A stretch of 64,000 nt of DNA from DASVNK01 sp036383895 (lineage in GTDB: Bacteria; Verrucomicrobiota; Verrucomicrobiia; Limisphaerales; SXQI01): contig DASVNK010000030.1 of assembly GCA_036383895.1 (NCBI GenBank), positions 124,001-188,000 of the forward strand, read 5' to 3'. A program made the translations under genes and the position numbers. The notes under the pieces were generated by a model. The model had not been told where the DNA came from, did no database searches, and saw only the letters and a program-made list of their open reading frames with translations. The stretch's first letter is position 1; the number at the start of each line of letters is the position of its first letter. Shown piece after piece: positions 9,469-16,867 of this stretch.

Positions 9469-10632
9469 ATGATCCCCATCGCCAAACCAACTCTCGACGA
9501 ACGCGAAGCCGACGCCGTTCGCCGCGTCATTCTCTCCGGCTGGATTACCCAGGGCCCGGAAGTTGCAGCCTTCGAAAAAGAGTTCGCTGAGTCCGTCGGG
9601 GCACCGCACGCAGTCGCTGTCTCTAACTGCACCACCGCGCTCCACCTAGCGCTTCTCGCCGCCAAAGTAGGGCAGGGCGATGAAGTCATCACCGTCAGCC
9701 ATTCATTCATCGCTACGGCAAATGCCGTCCGCTACTGCGGCGCGATTCCTGTCTTCGTTGACGTACAACGAGACACTTACAATCTCGACCCGAATCTCGT
9801 CGAAGCCGCAATTTCGCCGAAGACCAAGGCCATCCTCTGCGTCCACCAGATCGGAATGCCCTGCGACATGGCCGCGCTTCTCGCCATCTCGCAAAAGCGC
9901 GGCCTCCCGCTCATCGAAGACGCCGCTTGCGCGATCGGCAGCGAGATCCTTTGGAACGGCAAATGGGAAAAAGTCGGTAAAGCGCACGGCGACGCTGCCT
10001 CTTTCTCTTTCCACCCGCGCAAGATTCTATCCACTGGCGACGGCGGCATGATCACCACCCGCCACAAAGACTGGGATGCCCAATTCCGCCTCTGGCGCCA
10101 GCACGGCATGTCCGTGCCCGACACCGTCCGCCACGGCTCTGCCAAAGTCATTTTTGAGAGCTACCCGCAACTCGGTTTCAATTACCGCATGACCGATGTT
10201 CAGGCTGCCATTGGCCGCGAACAACTCAAGCGTCTCAGCACGCTCGTTCCGCGCCGTCGCGAAATGGCCAAGCGCTACAACGAACTCCTCGCCGATGTTC
10301 CCGGCCTGATCACCCCTTTCGAACCTGACTGGGCGCGCAGCAACTGGCAGAGCTACTGCGTTCGCCTTCCCGAAGGCGTCGATCAGCGCGAAGTCATGCA
10401 GATCATGCTTGACCGCAAAATCGCCACGCGTCGCGGCATCATGTGCTCCCACCGCGAAGATACTTACGCTCAGAAAAAAGAACCATGGCGCGCTTCCGGC
10501 TCACTCATCGAAAGTGAACTAAGCCAGGATCAATGCATTCTGCTCCCGTTGTTCGACCAGCTCACTCCCGAGCAGCAGGAAACAATCGCCTCCGAGCTCA
10601 AGGCTGCGCTCACTGCGGAAGTCGCCGCCTAA
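9469..10632 (+). CDS. DegT/DnrJ/EryC1/StrS-family PLP aminotransferase
   Basis: This 387-residue protein shows the family order: IPIAKPTLDE start, substrate-binding SNCTTALHLAL (about 51-62), IEDAACAIGS (about 147-156, with the Asp that contacts the PLP pyridine), and the Schiff-base lysine K185 in SFHPRK followed by TGDGGMITT. C-terminal GFNYRMTDVQAAIGREQL is also typical. These enzymes aminate keto-sugars linked to nucleotides, using glutamate or glutamine. It sits directly downstream of the epimerase/dehydratase and near an acyltransferase, which fits a three-step route to an N-acylated amino sugar for lipopolysaccharide or exopolysaccharide. A strong intrinsic terminator follows at 10734. 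Confidence 0.92.
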   Translation: MIPIAKPTLDEREADAVRRVILSGWITQGPEVAAFEKEFAESVGAPHAVAVSNCTTALHLALLAAKVGQGDEVITVSHSFIATANAVRYCGAIPVFVDVQRDTYNLDPNLVEAAISPKTKAILCVHQIGMPCDMAALLAISQKRGLPLIEDAACAIGSEILWNGKWEKVGKAHGDAASFSFHPRKILSTGDGGMITTRHKDWDAQFRLWRQHGMSVPDTVRHGSAKVIFESYPQLGFNYRMTDVQAAIGREQLKRLSTLVPRRREMAKRYNELLADVPGLITPFEPDWARSNWQSYCVRLPEGVDQREVMQIMLDRKIATRRGIMCSHREDTYAQKKEPWRASGSLIESELSQDQCILLPLFDQLTPEQQETIASELKAALTAEVAA

Positions 10633-10733
10633 CTAACAGAATGGTGGAGCGAGGACTAGCCGCGAAGCGGCTCGTCACTTAACCGTACTGACTTGGCCGA
10701 GCTTCCCGTTCGTAGATTTGATTATAACCAGGC

Positions 10734-10758
10734 GCGAGCTCCGGCTCGCCTCTTTTTT
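10734..10758 (+). terminator. Intrinsic terminator abutting the lhgO start codon
   Basis: GCGAGC (10734-10739), loop TCCG, GCTCGC (10744-10749), then CTCTTTTTT to 10758. The lhgO ATG begins at 10760, so the terminator fills the place where a ribosome binding site should be. A second small hairpin (AGCCGC-GAA-GCGGCT, 10658-10672) lies upstream. It likely ends the aminotransferase transcript. Confidence 0.75.
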
Positions 10759-10759
10759 A

Positions 10760-11983
10760 ATGTTCGATTGCACCATCATCGGCGGCGGAATTGTCGGCCT
10801 CGCGACTGCGTATTCCCTCACGCGCGCGCAGCCCGGCATCAAAGTCCTCCTGCTCGAAAAAGAGGAGCAACTGGCTCAGCACCAAACCGGTCGCAACTCC
10901 GGCGTCATCCACTCGGGCATCTACTACAAGCCCGGCAGTTTCAAAGCCCGGTTCGCCAAAGCCGGCAGCCAGTCCATGGTCGAGTTCTGTCGCGAGCACG
11001 GACTCAAGTATGACGTCTGCGGCAAAGTGATCGTCGCTTGCGACCAGGCCGAACTCCCGCTCCTTGAAAATCTCTACCAGCGCGGACTCCAAAACGGCCT
11101 CAACATCACGCGCCTCACCGCCGAGCAAGTTCGCGAAATTGAACCGCGCGTCGCCTGCATCGCCGGCCTTCGCGTTCCCGCCACCGGCATCGTCAGTTAT
11201 CGCCAGGTCTCCGCGAAGGTCGCTGAACTCTTCCGCGAAGAAGGCGGCACCCTCGAAATGGGTGAACGCGTCGTCGAACTCGAGCGTCGCGGCAACACGC
11301 ACCACGTAGAAACCAATCGCGCCGCCTACACGTCGCGCTTCGTCATTAACTGCGCCGGTCTCTATAGCGATCGCGTCGCTCGCATGTCCGGCACCGATCC
11401 CAAAATGCGCATCGTCCCTTTCCGCGGCGAGTATTACGAGCTCGTCGCGGAGAAGCGTTACCTCGTTAAGACGCTCATCTATCCGGTCCCTAATCCCGAG
11501 TTCCCATTCCTCGGCGTTCATTTCACAAAGATGATTGACGGCTCCGTCCACGCAGGCCCAAACGCCGTCCTGGCCCTGAAACGCGAAGGTTATTTCAAAA
11601 CAAATTTCAGTCTCCGCGATTCGATCGAAACACTCACCTACGGCGCGTTCTGGAAACTCGCCGGCCGACATTGGGACGAAGGCTGGAAGGAAATCCATCG
11701 CTCGTTCTCAAAAGCTGCGTTCGTCCGCTCACTACAGCGGCTCATTCCGGAAGTCCGTTCCGAAGATCTCGTCCCCTGTTCCGCTGGCGTCCGTGCTCAG
11801 GCCCTCGGCGATGACGGAAAACTCATCGACGACTTCCACATCATTGCCGGCGAGCATTCGCTCAACGTCTGCAATGCGCCCTCTCCCGCTGCCACTGCCT
11901 CGCTCGAAATAGGCAGATACATCGCCGAGCAAGTGCCATCATTGGCAGCGTTGAAAACCCACGCTGCGCGCGCCCATGCTTAA
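10760..11983 (+). CDS. lhgO: L-2-hydroxyglutarate oxidase (FAD-dependent)
   Basis: This 407-residue DAO-fold flavoprotein has an N-terminal FAD-binding GGGIVGLATAYSL motif (residues 8-20), then QTGRNSGVIHSGIYY and KPGSFKA, which are hallmarks of LhgO/YgaF and human L2HGDH. VPFRGEYYEL and a C-terminal CNAPSPAATASLEIG segment also fit. It oxidises L-2-hydroxyglutarate to 2-oxoglutarate, recovering a side product of central metabolism, at the membrane or in the cytoplasm with electrons passed on through FAD. I chose ATG 10760 because the Rossmann motif follows at once. A TTG at 10718 would add 14 residues but read through the terminator stem. Its position after surface-sugar genes gives no functional hint, and it is probably an independent unit. 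Confidence 0.9.
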   Translation: MFDCTIIGGGIVGLATAYSLTRAQPGIKVLLLEKEEQLAQHQTGRNSGVIHSGIYYKPGSFKARFAKAGSQSMVEFCREHGLKYDVCGKVIVACDQAELPLLENLYQRGLQNGLNITRLTAEQVREIEPRVACIAGLRVPATGIVSYRQVSAKVAELFREEGGTLEMGERVVELERRGNTHHVETNRAAYTSRFVINCAGLYSDRVARMSGTDPKMRIVPFRGEYYELVAEKRYLVKTLIYPVPNPEFPFLGVHFTKMIDGSVHAGPNAVLALKREGYFKTNFSLRDSIETLTYGAFWKLAGRHWDEGWKEIHRSFSKAAFVRSLQRLIPEVRSEDLVPCSAGVRAQALGDDGKLIDDFHIIAGEHSLNVCNAPSPAATASLEIGRYIAEQVPSLAALKTHAARAHA

Positions 11984-12141
11984 CCACTTTCCTTCGAATA
12001 CTTTCCGTCAGCGCATTTGGAGAATGCGTGTTTCTGTGCTAAGTTCTCATATTCAGCAAAGGCAATACCTCCATTCTCAGGACCTGCCGTCTTCTTGGTC
12101 GTCCTCAGATATGCGAGGCATACAGGCTGCTAAAGGTAAGT

Positions 12142-12669
12142 ATGAGAATGAGAACGACAAAGACTTGGTCCCTCGCAAGTTTGATAATTGGCATCCTGGG
12201 GGTCGTTTCTGCACACGCACAACAAACGTTCAGCCTCGCCTGGAACGCCAATCCCGAGCCGGATATCGTCAGTTACCGCGTCCATGTCGGCACCTCAACG
12301 CGTCAATACACGCAATCATTCGCGACTACCGCTCCCTCAATCGATATCAGCACTTTGCCCGCCGGTCCGACCTACTTCTTCGCGGTAACCGCGGTGAACA
12401 GTGCCGGTCTCGAAAGCGATTTTTCCTCCGAAATCTCCAGTGCTGGAGCGCCATCCGGCCCGCTCGTCAATTCCTCTCTTTCCGCCACTGCGATTCGCAT
12501 GACGGTACAAACCTCGCCGAGCACCGTCGTCGCTTTCGATTCGAGCACCAACCTCGTCGATTGGCAGTTCTTCGCCAATCGCACCGCGAACGCTTCTGGC
12601 GTCGCCACGCTCAATCAGACCCGCAGCACTTCCGGCCCTCGCCGCTTTTACCGCGTCCGCTTGCCTTAA
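12142..12669 (+). CDS. Small exported fibronectin type III-like protein
   Basis: This 175-residue protein has an N-terminal signal peptide: basic MRMRTTK, a hydrophobic stretch to about residue 24, and cleavage probably after SAHA. Residues about 28-105 resemble an FnIII domain, with LAWNANPEPDIVSYRVHVG at the start and FFAVTAVNSAGLES near the end. The last 60 residues (VAFDSSTNLVDWQFF, RFYRVRLP) match the autotransporter-like tail often seen in verrucomicrobial secreted proteins. Ribosome binding site AAAGG lies 5 bases upstream of the ATG. A long hairpin at 12695 probably ends its transcript. No enzymatic motif; a binding or structural role is the most I can infer. Confidence 0.75.
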   Translation: MRMRTTKTWSLASLIIGILGVVSAHAQQTFSLAWNANPEPDIVSYRVHVGTSTRQYTQSFATTAPSIDISTLPAGPTYFFAVTAVNSAGLESDFSSEISSAGAPSGPLVNSSLSATAIRMTVQTSPSTVVAFDSSTNLVDWQFFANRTANASGVATLNQTRSTSGPRRFYRVRLP

Positions 12670-12694
12670 TTCAGCCGCCCTTCGTTGACTCCTC

Positions 12695-12732
12695 AGCTCT
12701 CGTAACATCTCGTTGCGAGAGCTTTGTCATTT
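12695..12732 (+). terminator. Terminator-like hairpin after the FnIII protein
   Basis: AGCTCTCGTAAC (12695-12706) and GTTGCGAGAGCT (12712-12723) form a 12-bp stem with one wobble and a five-base loop, followed by TTGTCATTT. The U-tract is imperfect but the stem is strong and lies 25 bases after the stop codon. Confidence 0.6.
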
Positions 12733-12940
12733 GCGAACGACGTGTGAAGTGGATAAATGGATAAACCCTAACCTTGCATTCGACTGCGTGTTCATGCTTT
12801 CCTTCTGATTCACTTAGCGCCTGCTTTAGCCATTCAATCCCATCAAAACATACTTCAATCTTCCTACTCGTTGCGCATCAAAGGGCTTCTCTAAAGTAGC
12901 GTTCTACAGTTCTGCTCTCTTCGGCGTCACTGCAACTCTT

Positions 12941-14188
12941 ATGGCGCAAGAACCTCCGCTTTTGGCGCCACGCCCGCCAGAGCCCGCTCCGCCTGCGCCG
13001 GAAGCTCCGCAGCCGCGCCCGCCTGCCAGCTACTACGCTTCTTCTCGTGTGGGGGCTGGTTCTGCGCTCGTCCACGAGCAAGCCGCCGCGTTTTGGGGCG
13101 TGCAACCATTCGAGGAATTCCTCAAGAACCCGCTACAATGGGGCCCTTTCCAACTTCGCCCCTTCGGTTCATATCGCTTCACCTACGGAAATGGGTTAAA
13201 CGTCACTCCGGGGAATCAGGTGACTACTGCGCTCCATGAAATTGCGCCCGGTGCAGTCCTCCAATCGCAACATCTCTCTTTCCGCTACTCGCCCACGATT
13301 AAATATTATTCCGCCGAGGAATTCGAAGATGGCGTCGATCACGCCGCCTCCGTGGGCGCGAATTTCGGTGTAAACGACTGGACCTTTTCCCTGGGGCACT
13401 CTTTCTCGGATACCAAGTCCCCGATGATTGAGACGGGCGCACAAACGCCACAGCAGACCCACAGCACAGTTCTCTCCGCCGCGTACCAATATTCTAATAA
13501 AACCTCTTTCGAGTTCAGTCTCAGCCAATCCATTCAGGAAGCGGACGCTCTCAATAGCTCCATTGGTTGGTCGTCCATGAATTGGGCGAATTATCACTGG
13601 ACGGAAAAAACCTTGATTGGTTTGGGCGTTGGCGGTGGTTATACAAAACAGGATTTCGGCGATGATATGACGAACGAACAGCTTCAGGGGCGCATCGCCT
13701 GGCATCCGAGTGCGAAGCTGAATCTTAGTCTCAACGGCGGCGTTGAGTTTCGGCAATTTGTCAGCTCGGATCTCGACGATCAGGTCAATCCAATCTTTGG
13801 TGCATCAATCAACTACAGCCCTTGGGAACCCACCACCTTTTCCCTAGGCGCGAATCAAAGCACAGGTGCTTCCCTTCTCGAGGCGCAGACCACCGAAACC
13901 ATCAGCTTTAACGTTGGTGTTCGGCAACGCCTCCTCGAAGTCCTCCACCTTGGCCTTTTTGCCGGATATCAGCAGCTTGAGTATCAAGGGTATGCCGGCA
14001 CTGGCTCAGGCGGACTTCAAGAGGATCGCACGGACGAAATCCTCTCCTACTCGGTGGATCTTGGTTTCACCATCTTCACGAAAGGCGAAATTTCCCTCTT
14101 CTACCAGCGAAGCGAAAACGATTCGAATGCAGAAGAATTCAGCTACGACAGCGATCAATACGGTTTCCAACTCGCTTACCACTTCTAA
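12941..14188 (+). CDS. Outer-membrane beta-barrel-like protein
   Basis: From the first ATG the protein has 415 residues. A Pro-rich linker (about 5-35) is followed by about 350 residues of alternating aromatic and polar strands (SFRYSPTIKYYSAEE, TFSLGHSFSD, FEFSLSQSIQEAD) ending in the aromatic-terminated strand FQLAYHF, as in outer-membrane barrels recognised by the Bam machinery. The ATG cannot be the biological start of an exported barrel. In frame upstream (codons 12884-12940) lies a signal-peptide-like stretch, FSKVAFYSSALFGVTATLMAQ, but no ATG, GTG or TTG occurs between it and the upstream stop at 12827. Either a rare start (ATC 12842) is used or a frameshift separates TTG 12871 from the gene. 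No family name can be assigned. Confidence 0.7.
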   Translation: MAQEPPLLAPRPPEPAPPAPEAPQPRPPASYYASSRVGAGSALVHEQAAAFWGVQPFEEFLKNPLQWGPFQLRPFGSYRFTYGNGLNVTPGNQVTTALHEIAPGAVLQSQHLSFRYSPTIKYYSAEEFEDGVDHAASVGANFGVNDWTFSLGHSFSDTKSPMIETGAQTPQQTHSTVLSAAYQYSNKTSFEFSLSQSIQEADALNSSIGWSSMNWANYHWTEKTLIGLGVGGGYTKQDFGDDMTNEQLQGRIAWHPSAKLNLSLNGGVEFRQFVSSDLDDQVNPIFGASINYSPWEPTTFSLGANQSTGASLLEAQTTETISFNVGVRQRLLEVLHLGLFAGYQQLEYQGYAGTGSGGLQEDRTDEILSYSVDLGFTIFTKGEISLFYQRSENDSNAEEFSYDSDQYGFQLAYHF

Positions 14189-14535
14189 ACTGATCATCTC
14201 GGCGTTCAGTCAATAAGATCCTGTTGCAGGGTTGCCGAGTGCACGCTTCGAGGTTATTAGCCACATTATCGCCGTCTCCCATTCTTTAACGCCCGCATCG
14301 CAAAACGATACGGTAGTTACTCGCTAGCCAGCAAAAGGCGAGGACGTCGTCGAGAGATAAATTCCTATGTAAGCAGGCTTTACGCGGCAATTCACGGTCC
14401 GTGCCACCAAAAGGCCCTAGGCCATTTTTCTCGCGTTCCTAACATTTTCCGCACCAGTGGTTTGGAATGCACAATTCCAAAACGGGCTGATTTGGCAAGA
14501 TCGCTGCTCATACCGTTCTCGAATACGCACCGGCA
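14189..14535 (+). other. 347-base leader region of the VPDGG-CTERM operon
   Basis: There is no coding sequence that I can support on either strand. The last 45 bases hold a near-consensus sigma-54 promoter (separate entry). The remainder has no clear inverted repeat matching a strong terminator for the barrel gene. The 300 bases upstream of the promoter are where activator (enhancer) sites would be expected. Confidence 0.6.
14493..14508 (+). promoter_or_regulatory. Candidate sigma-54 (RpoN) promoter of the VPDGG-CTERM operon
   Basis: TGGCAAGATCGCTGCT matches the -24/-12 consensus TGGCACG-N4-TTGCW at all the critical bases: GG and GC are ten bases apart, and only the sixth and twelfth positions differ. 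Transcription would start near 14519, leaving a short leader to the ATG at 14536. In proteobacterial PEP-CTERM/XrtA systems, sorting-signal genes are known to depend on RpoN and a PrsK/PrsR pair. A PrsK-like kinase is encoded at 20161. Confidence 0.65.
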
Positions 14536-15132
14536 ATGAATAGTTACACAAAGACGAAACTAGCCTTAACGGCCGCGGCTCTCCTCGCCGCGATCCCAAG
14601 CGTTCAGGCGATCCCAAGCATCTCAGGTAGCATCGATTTCAACGGTCTCAATGCGACCGTTGAAATTACTGGCGCAACTGGCGATAATCCCTTTCTGACT
14701 GGCACGGGCTTCGATTTCTCGGATGGAACAAACATCGAAGTCGCCCAAGGCGCTTCCGGTACCTATGCAGGGCTGGTTGGTGAAGTTGGCACCATTAGCG
14801 ATTTCTCGTTCGATCCACTCGGCGGCGGCATTAATCCAGTATGGTTGTTGAGCGTCGGCGGATTTTCCTTCTCCCTCGACAGCATCTTGAATGTTGCGCG
14901 TAGTGATTTTTCGCTGGGCATTGAAGCCGCCGGCACCGCTTCCGGCACCGGGTTTTCTTCCACGCCGGGGACGTTTTACCTGTCCATTGCTGACGATGGT
15001 GGAATCACCAAATTCGGCTTTTCCGCTGGAACGGTCGCTGAAGGAACTTCCGTTCCGGACGGCGGCTCAACCGTTATGCTCGCTGGCGTGGCCTTGCTCG
15101 GCATCGCTGCGGTGCGTCGCAAACTCTCCTAA
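14536..15132 (+). CDS. VPDGG-CTERM (VPDSG-type) exosortase substrate 1
   Basis: This 198-residue exported protein has a signal peptide (MNSYTKTKLALTAAALLAA, cleavage after about VQA, residue 26) and a 150-residue Gly/Ser-rich body. The C-terminal tripartite sorting signal is VPDGG, a hydrophobic helix (STVMLAGVALLGIAAV) and a basic RRKLS end. This is the VPDSG-CTERM type described for Verrucomicrobiota and recognised by a dedicated exosortase, encoded at 15926. Exosortases remove such tails and anchor or release the product. The body shares GTGFDFSDG.NI and SFS-rich blocks with the next gene, so the pair is a tandem duplication. Function of the mature protein is unknown; surface or matrix component by family. 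Confidence 0.88.
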   Translation: MNSYTKTKLALTAAALLAAIPSVQAIPSISGSIDFNGLNATVEITGATGDNPFLTGTGFDFSDGTNIEVAQGASGTYAGLVGEVGTISDFSFDPLGGGINPVWLLSVGGFSFSLDSILNVARSDFSLGIEAAGTASGTGFSSTPGTFYLSIADDGGITKFGFSAGTVAEGTSVPDGGSTVMLAGVALLGIAAVRRKLS

Positions 15133-15149
15133 TCTCAACCGCCCCAAAA

Positions 15150-15740
15150 ATGAACAAAATCATAACAGCTTTCGTAATTCTCGGCGGTTTCATGGCGTCC
15201 GCCACTGTGCAAGCCGTTCCTTACATTGACGGCAGCATCCGTTTTAACGGCTACAACAGCGCCGTGGTTGACATCACCGGTGAAGCCGCTGGCCAAAACG
15301 AATTCCTTTATGGCACCGGCTTCGATTTCTCGGATGGCCCTAACATCCAGGTAGCCACCGGCACCGGCTCGTATGCTTCCTCTGTCGGCCAGATCGGAAC
15401 GATCAATGACTTCGTCTTCGAACCGCTTCAGCTTGGTGGCGTCGATCCTGTCTGGATTCTTCTGAACGGTTTCGCTTTCAATCTTCAAACAGTGGAGAAG
15501 ATTAGCAGGTCAAGTTTCTCTCTTGCGATTCAGGGCACCGGAGTCGCTTACGACCAGGCTGGCAATTACGCCCCCACTCCTGGAACGTTTAGTTTCTCGA
15601 CGCAAGGGAACGCGAAGAATACCACGTTCACCTTCTCAGCCGGTTCAACCTCGGCTGCTCCTGTTCCTGATGGCGGTCTCACTTTGGGCTTCCTTGGCCT
15701 AAGCCTGCTTGGCCTCGTCGCAATGCATCGCCAAAGTTAA
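15150..15740 (+). CDS. VPDGG-CTERM (VPDSG-type) exosortase substrate 2
   Basis: This 196-residue paralogue of the preceding protein starts 17 bases after its stop, so the two form one operon. It has a signal peptide (cleavage after about VQA), a body with GTGFDFSDGPNIQVATG, and the tail PVPDGG, a hydrophobic helix (LTLGFLGLSLLGLVAM) and HRQS. The tail is less basic than in paralogue 1. The two bodies align over their whole length (GSI.FNG, TGFDFSDG, GTI.DF.F.PL..GG..PVW.L), indicating tandem duplication with divergence. A perfect intrinsic terminator follows 23 bases after the stop, separating this pair from the exosortase gene. Confidence 0.87.
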   Translation: MNKIITAFVILGGFMASATVQAVPYIDGSIRFNGYNSAVVDITGEAAGQNEFLYGTGFDFSDGPNIQVATGTGSYASSVGQIGTINDFVFEPLQLGGVDPVWILLNGFAFNLQTVEKISRSSFSLAIQGTGVAYDQAGNYAPTPGTFSFSTQGNAKNTTFTFSAGSTSAAPVPDGGLTLGFLGLSLLGLVAMHRQS

Positions 15741-15758
15741 GCGATTCAAATCAACTTT

Positions 15759-15959
15759 TTGCGAAGGCAAGGCGTTCAGCGCCTTGCCTTTTCTGCTTTT
15801 GCTTCCTTCCTATTGGCGGCCTTATCTCTCCGCGAAACCGCTTATCCGCGCCCGTCATTCGCGAGAGTTATTGTTGCCGCAAGCGTTTCTTGGGCGATAC
15901 TCGCCGGTCTTTGGCTGTTTGATCGATGGGCCCCGCGGATCAAGTTCGTATCGCACTAG
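15759..15959 (+). CDS. Possible small two-helix membrane protein before the exosortase
   Basis: A 66-codon frame from TTG 15759 runs across the terminator and overlaps the exosortase start by 34 bases in another frame. A second TTG at 15813 would avoid the terminator and leave 48 residues. The product has two hydrophobic segments (AFSAFASFLLAALSL and VIVAASVSWAILAGLWLF) separated by a short polar loop and a basic C-terminus, as expected of a real small membrane protein. No ribosome binding site is evident and I recognise no family. It could instead be chance coding next to a membrane-protein gene. Confidence 0.3.
   Translation: MRRQGVQRLAFSAFASFLLAALSLRETAYPRPSFARVIVAASVSWAILAGLWLFDRWAPRIKFVSH
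15764..15795 (+). terminator. Intrinsic terminator of the VPDGG-CTERM pair
   Basis: AAGGCAAGGCG (15764-15774), loop TTCAG, CGCCTTGCCTT (15780-15790), then TTCTGCTTTT. The stem has 11 perfect base pairs. It separates the substrates from the exosortase gene. Confidence 0.8.
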
Positions 15960-16858
15960 CGCCGCACCAAACTGGGAATGCGGCTACTCCGTTCCGCTTT
16001 TTTTGGATCGCAACCGGTGTGCTCGCCCTTTGCTTCGGTAAAGTCCTGTTCGATTTAATCCGTCACGCGCTCAACGAAAGTCTCCATTCTCACATCTTTC
16101 TGGTCCCGTTCGTTAGCGCCTACCTTCTTCATCTACAGTGCGCCGAACTACCGCGCGTAAAAAGAGGCCCCAATCTTACTTCGGGGATCTGTTGGACCGT
16201 CGCCGTTTTCTCCCTCGCGGGCTACGCCATCATGCGACCCTTCCTCAGCCACAACGACTATCTCTCCCTAACGGTCCTTTCTTTCGTTTGCTTTGTCTTC
16301 GCGAACGTCGCCTGCTTTCTCGGAACCGCTTTCTTCAAAGCTGCTGCCTTTCCCATTCTTTTTCTGCTCTTTCTCGTTCCGTTGCCTGATTTCCTCGTCA
16401 ACGCTCTCGAGATTGCATCTCAATTCGGCTCTGCCGAAGTTTATTCGTGGATGATGAATCTTTCGGGCGCGACGTATTATCGCGAGGCACGCACCTTCGT
16501 TCTTCCAAACCTCACCATCGTCGTCGCCCAAGAATGCAGCGGCATTCGCTCCAGCCTCGTTCTCTTCATCACCAGCCTCATTGCCGGCCACATGTTCCTC
16601 CGCACCACCTGGAAGAAATGGGTGCTCGCACTCGCCGTGTTCCCACTCGGCCTCATTCGAAACGCTTTCCGCATTTACATCCTTTCCATGGCGTCAGCAC
16701 ACTGGAATCCTGACGTCATTCACAGTCCGATTCATCATCGCGGCGGTCCTATCTTTTTCGCACTCAGCCTCGTTCCATTTTTTCTCCTGCTCCTTTGGCT
16801 AAGAAGAAAGGATTGCAAGCGCCCTAATACGGTGATCTCTGCCTCGTCTCCTTCTTAA
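15926..16858 (+). CDS. xrt: Exosortase (VPDSG-CTERM type)
   Basis: This 310-residue protein has about eight predicted membrane helices and the three exosortase catalytic landmarks: Cys204 in AQECSGIRSS, Arg249 in RNAFRIYILS (with R245) and His270-His271 in IHHRGGP. Exosortases are membrane transpeptidase-like proteases that recognise PEP-CTERM-type tails after Sec export and process the protein at the membrane. Its immediate neighbours, two VPDGG-CTERM proteins upstream and PrsT- and PrsK-like genes downstream, identify it as the cognate enzyme, most likely of the exosortase C (VPDSG-specific) class. The C-terminal EpsI-type extension seen in some XrtA enzymes is absent. The start at 15926 precedes a basic, non-hydrophobic N-terminus. 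Confidence 0.92.
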   Translation: MGPADQVRIALAPHQTGNAATPFRFFWIATGVLALCFGKVLFDLIRHALNESLHSHIFLVPFVSAYLLHLQCAELPRVKRGPNLTSGICWTVAVFSLAGYAIMRPFLSHNDYLSLTVLSFVCFVFANVACFLGTAFFKAAAFPILFLLFLVPLPDFLVNALEIASQFGSAEVYSWMMNLSGATYYREARTFVLPNLTIVVAQECSGIRSSLVLFITSLIAGHMFLRTTWKKWVLALAVFPLGLIRNAFRIYILSMASAHWNPDVIHSPIHHRGGPIFFALSLVPFFLLLLWLRRKDCKRPNTVISASSPS

Positions 16859-16867
16859 AAAACCGAA

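Noticed and set aside
10757..11698. Antisense frame (313 codons) opposite lhgO
   Set aside because: It lies wholly within a gene with intact flavoenzyme motifs; the acidic, repetitive product is typical of a shadow frame.
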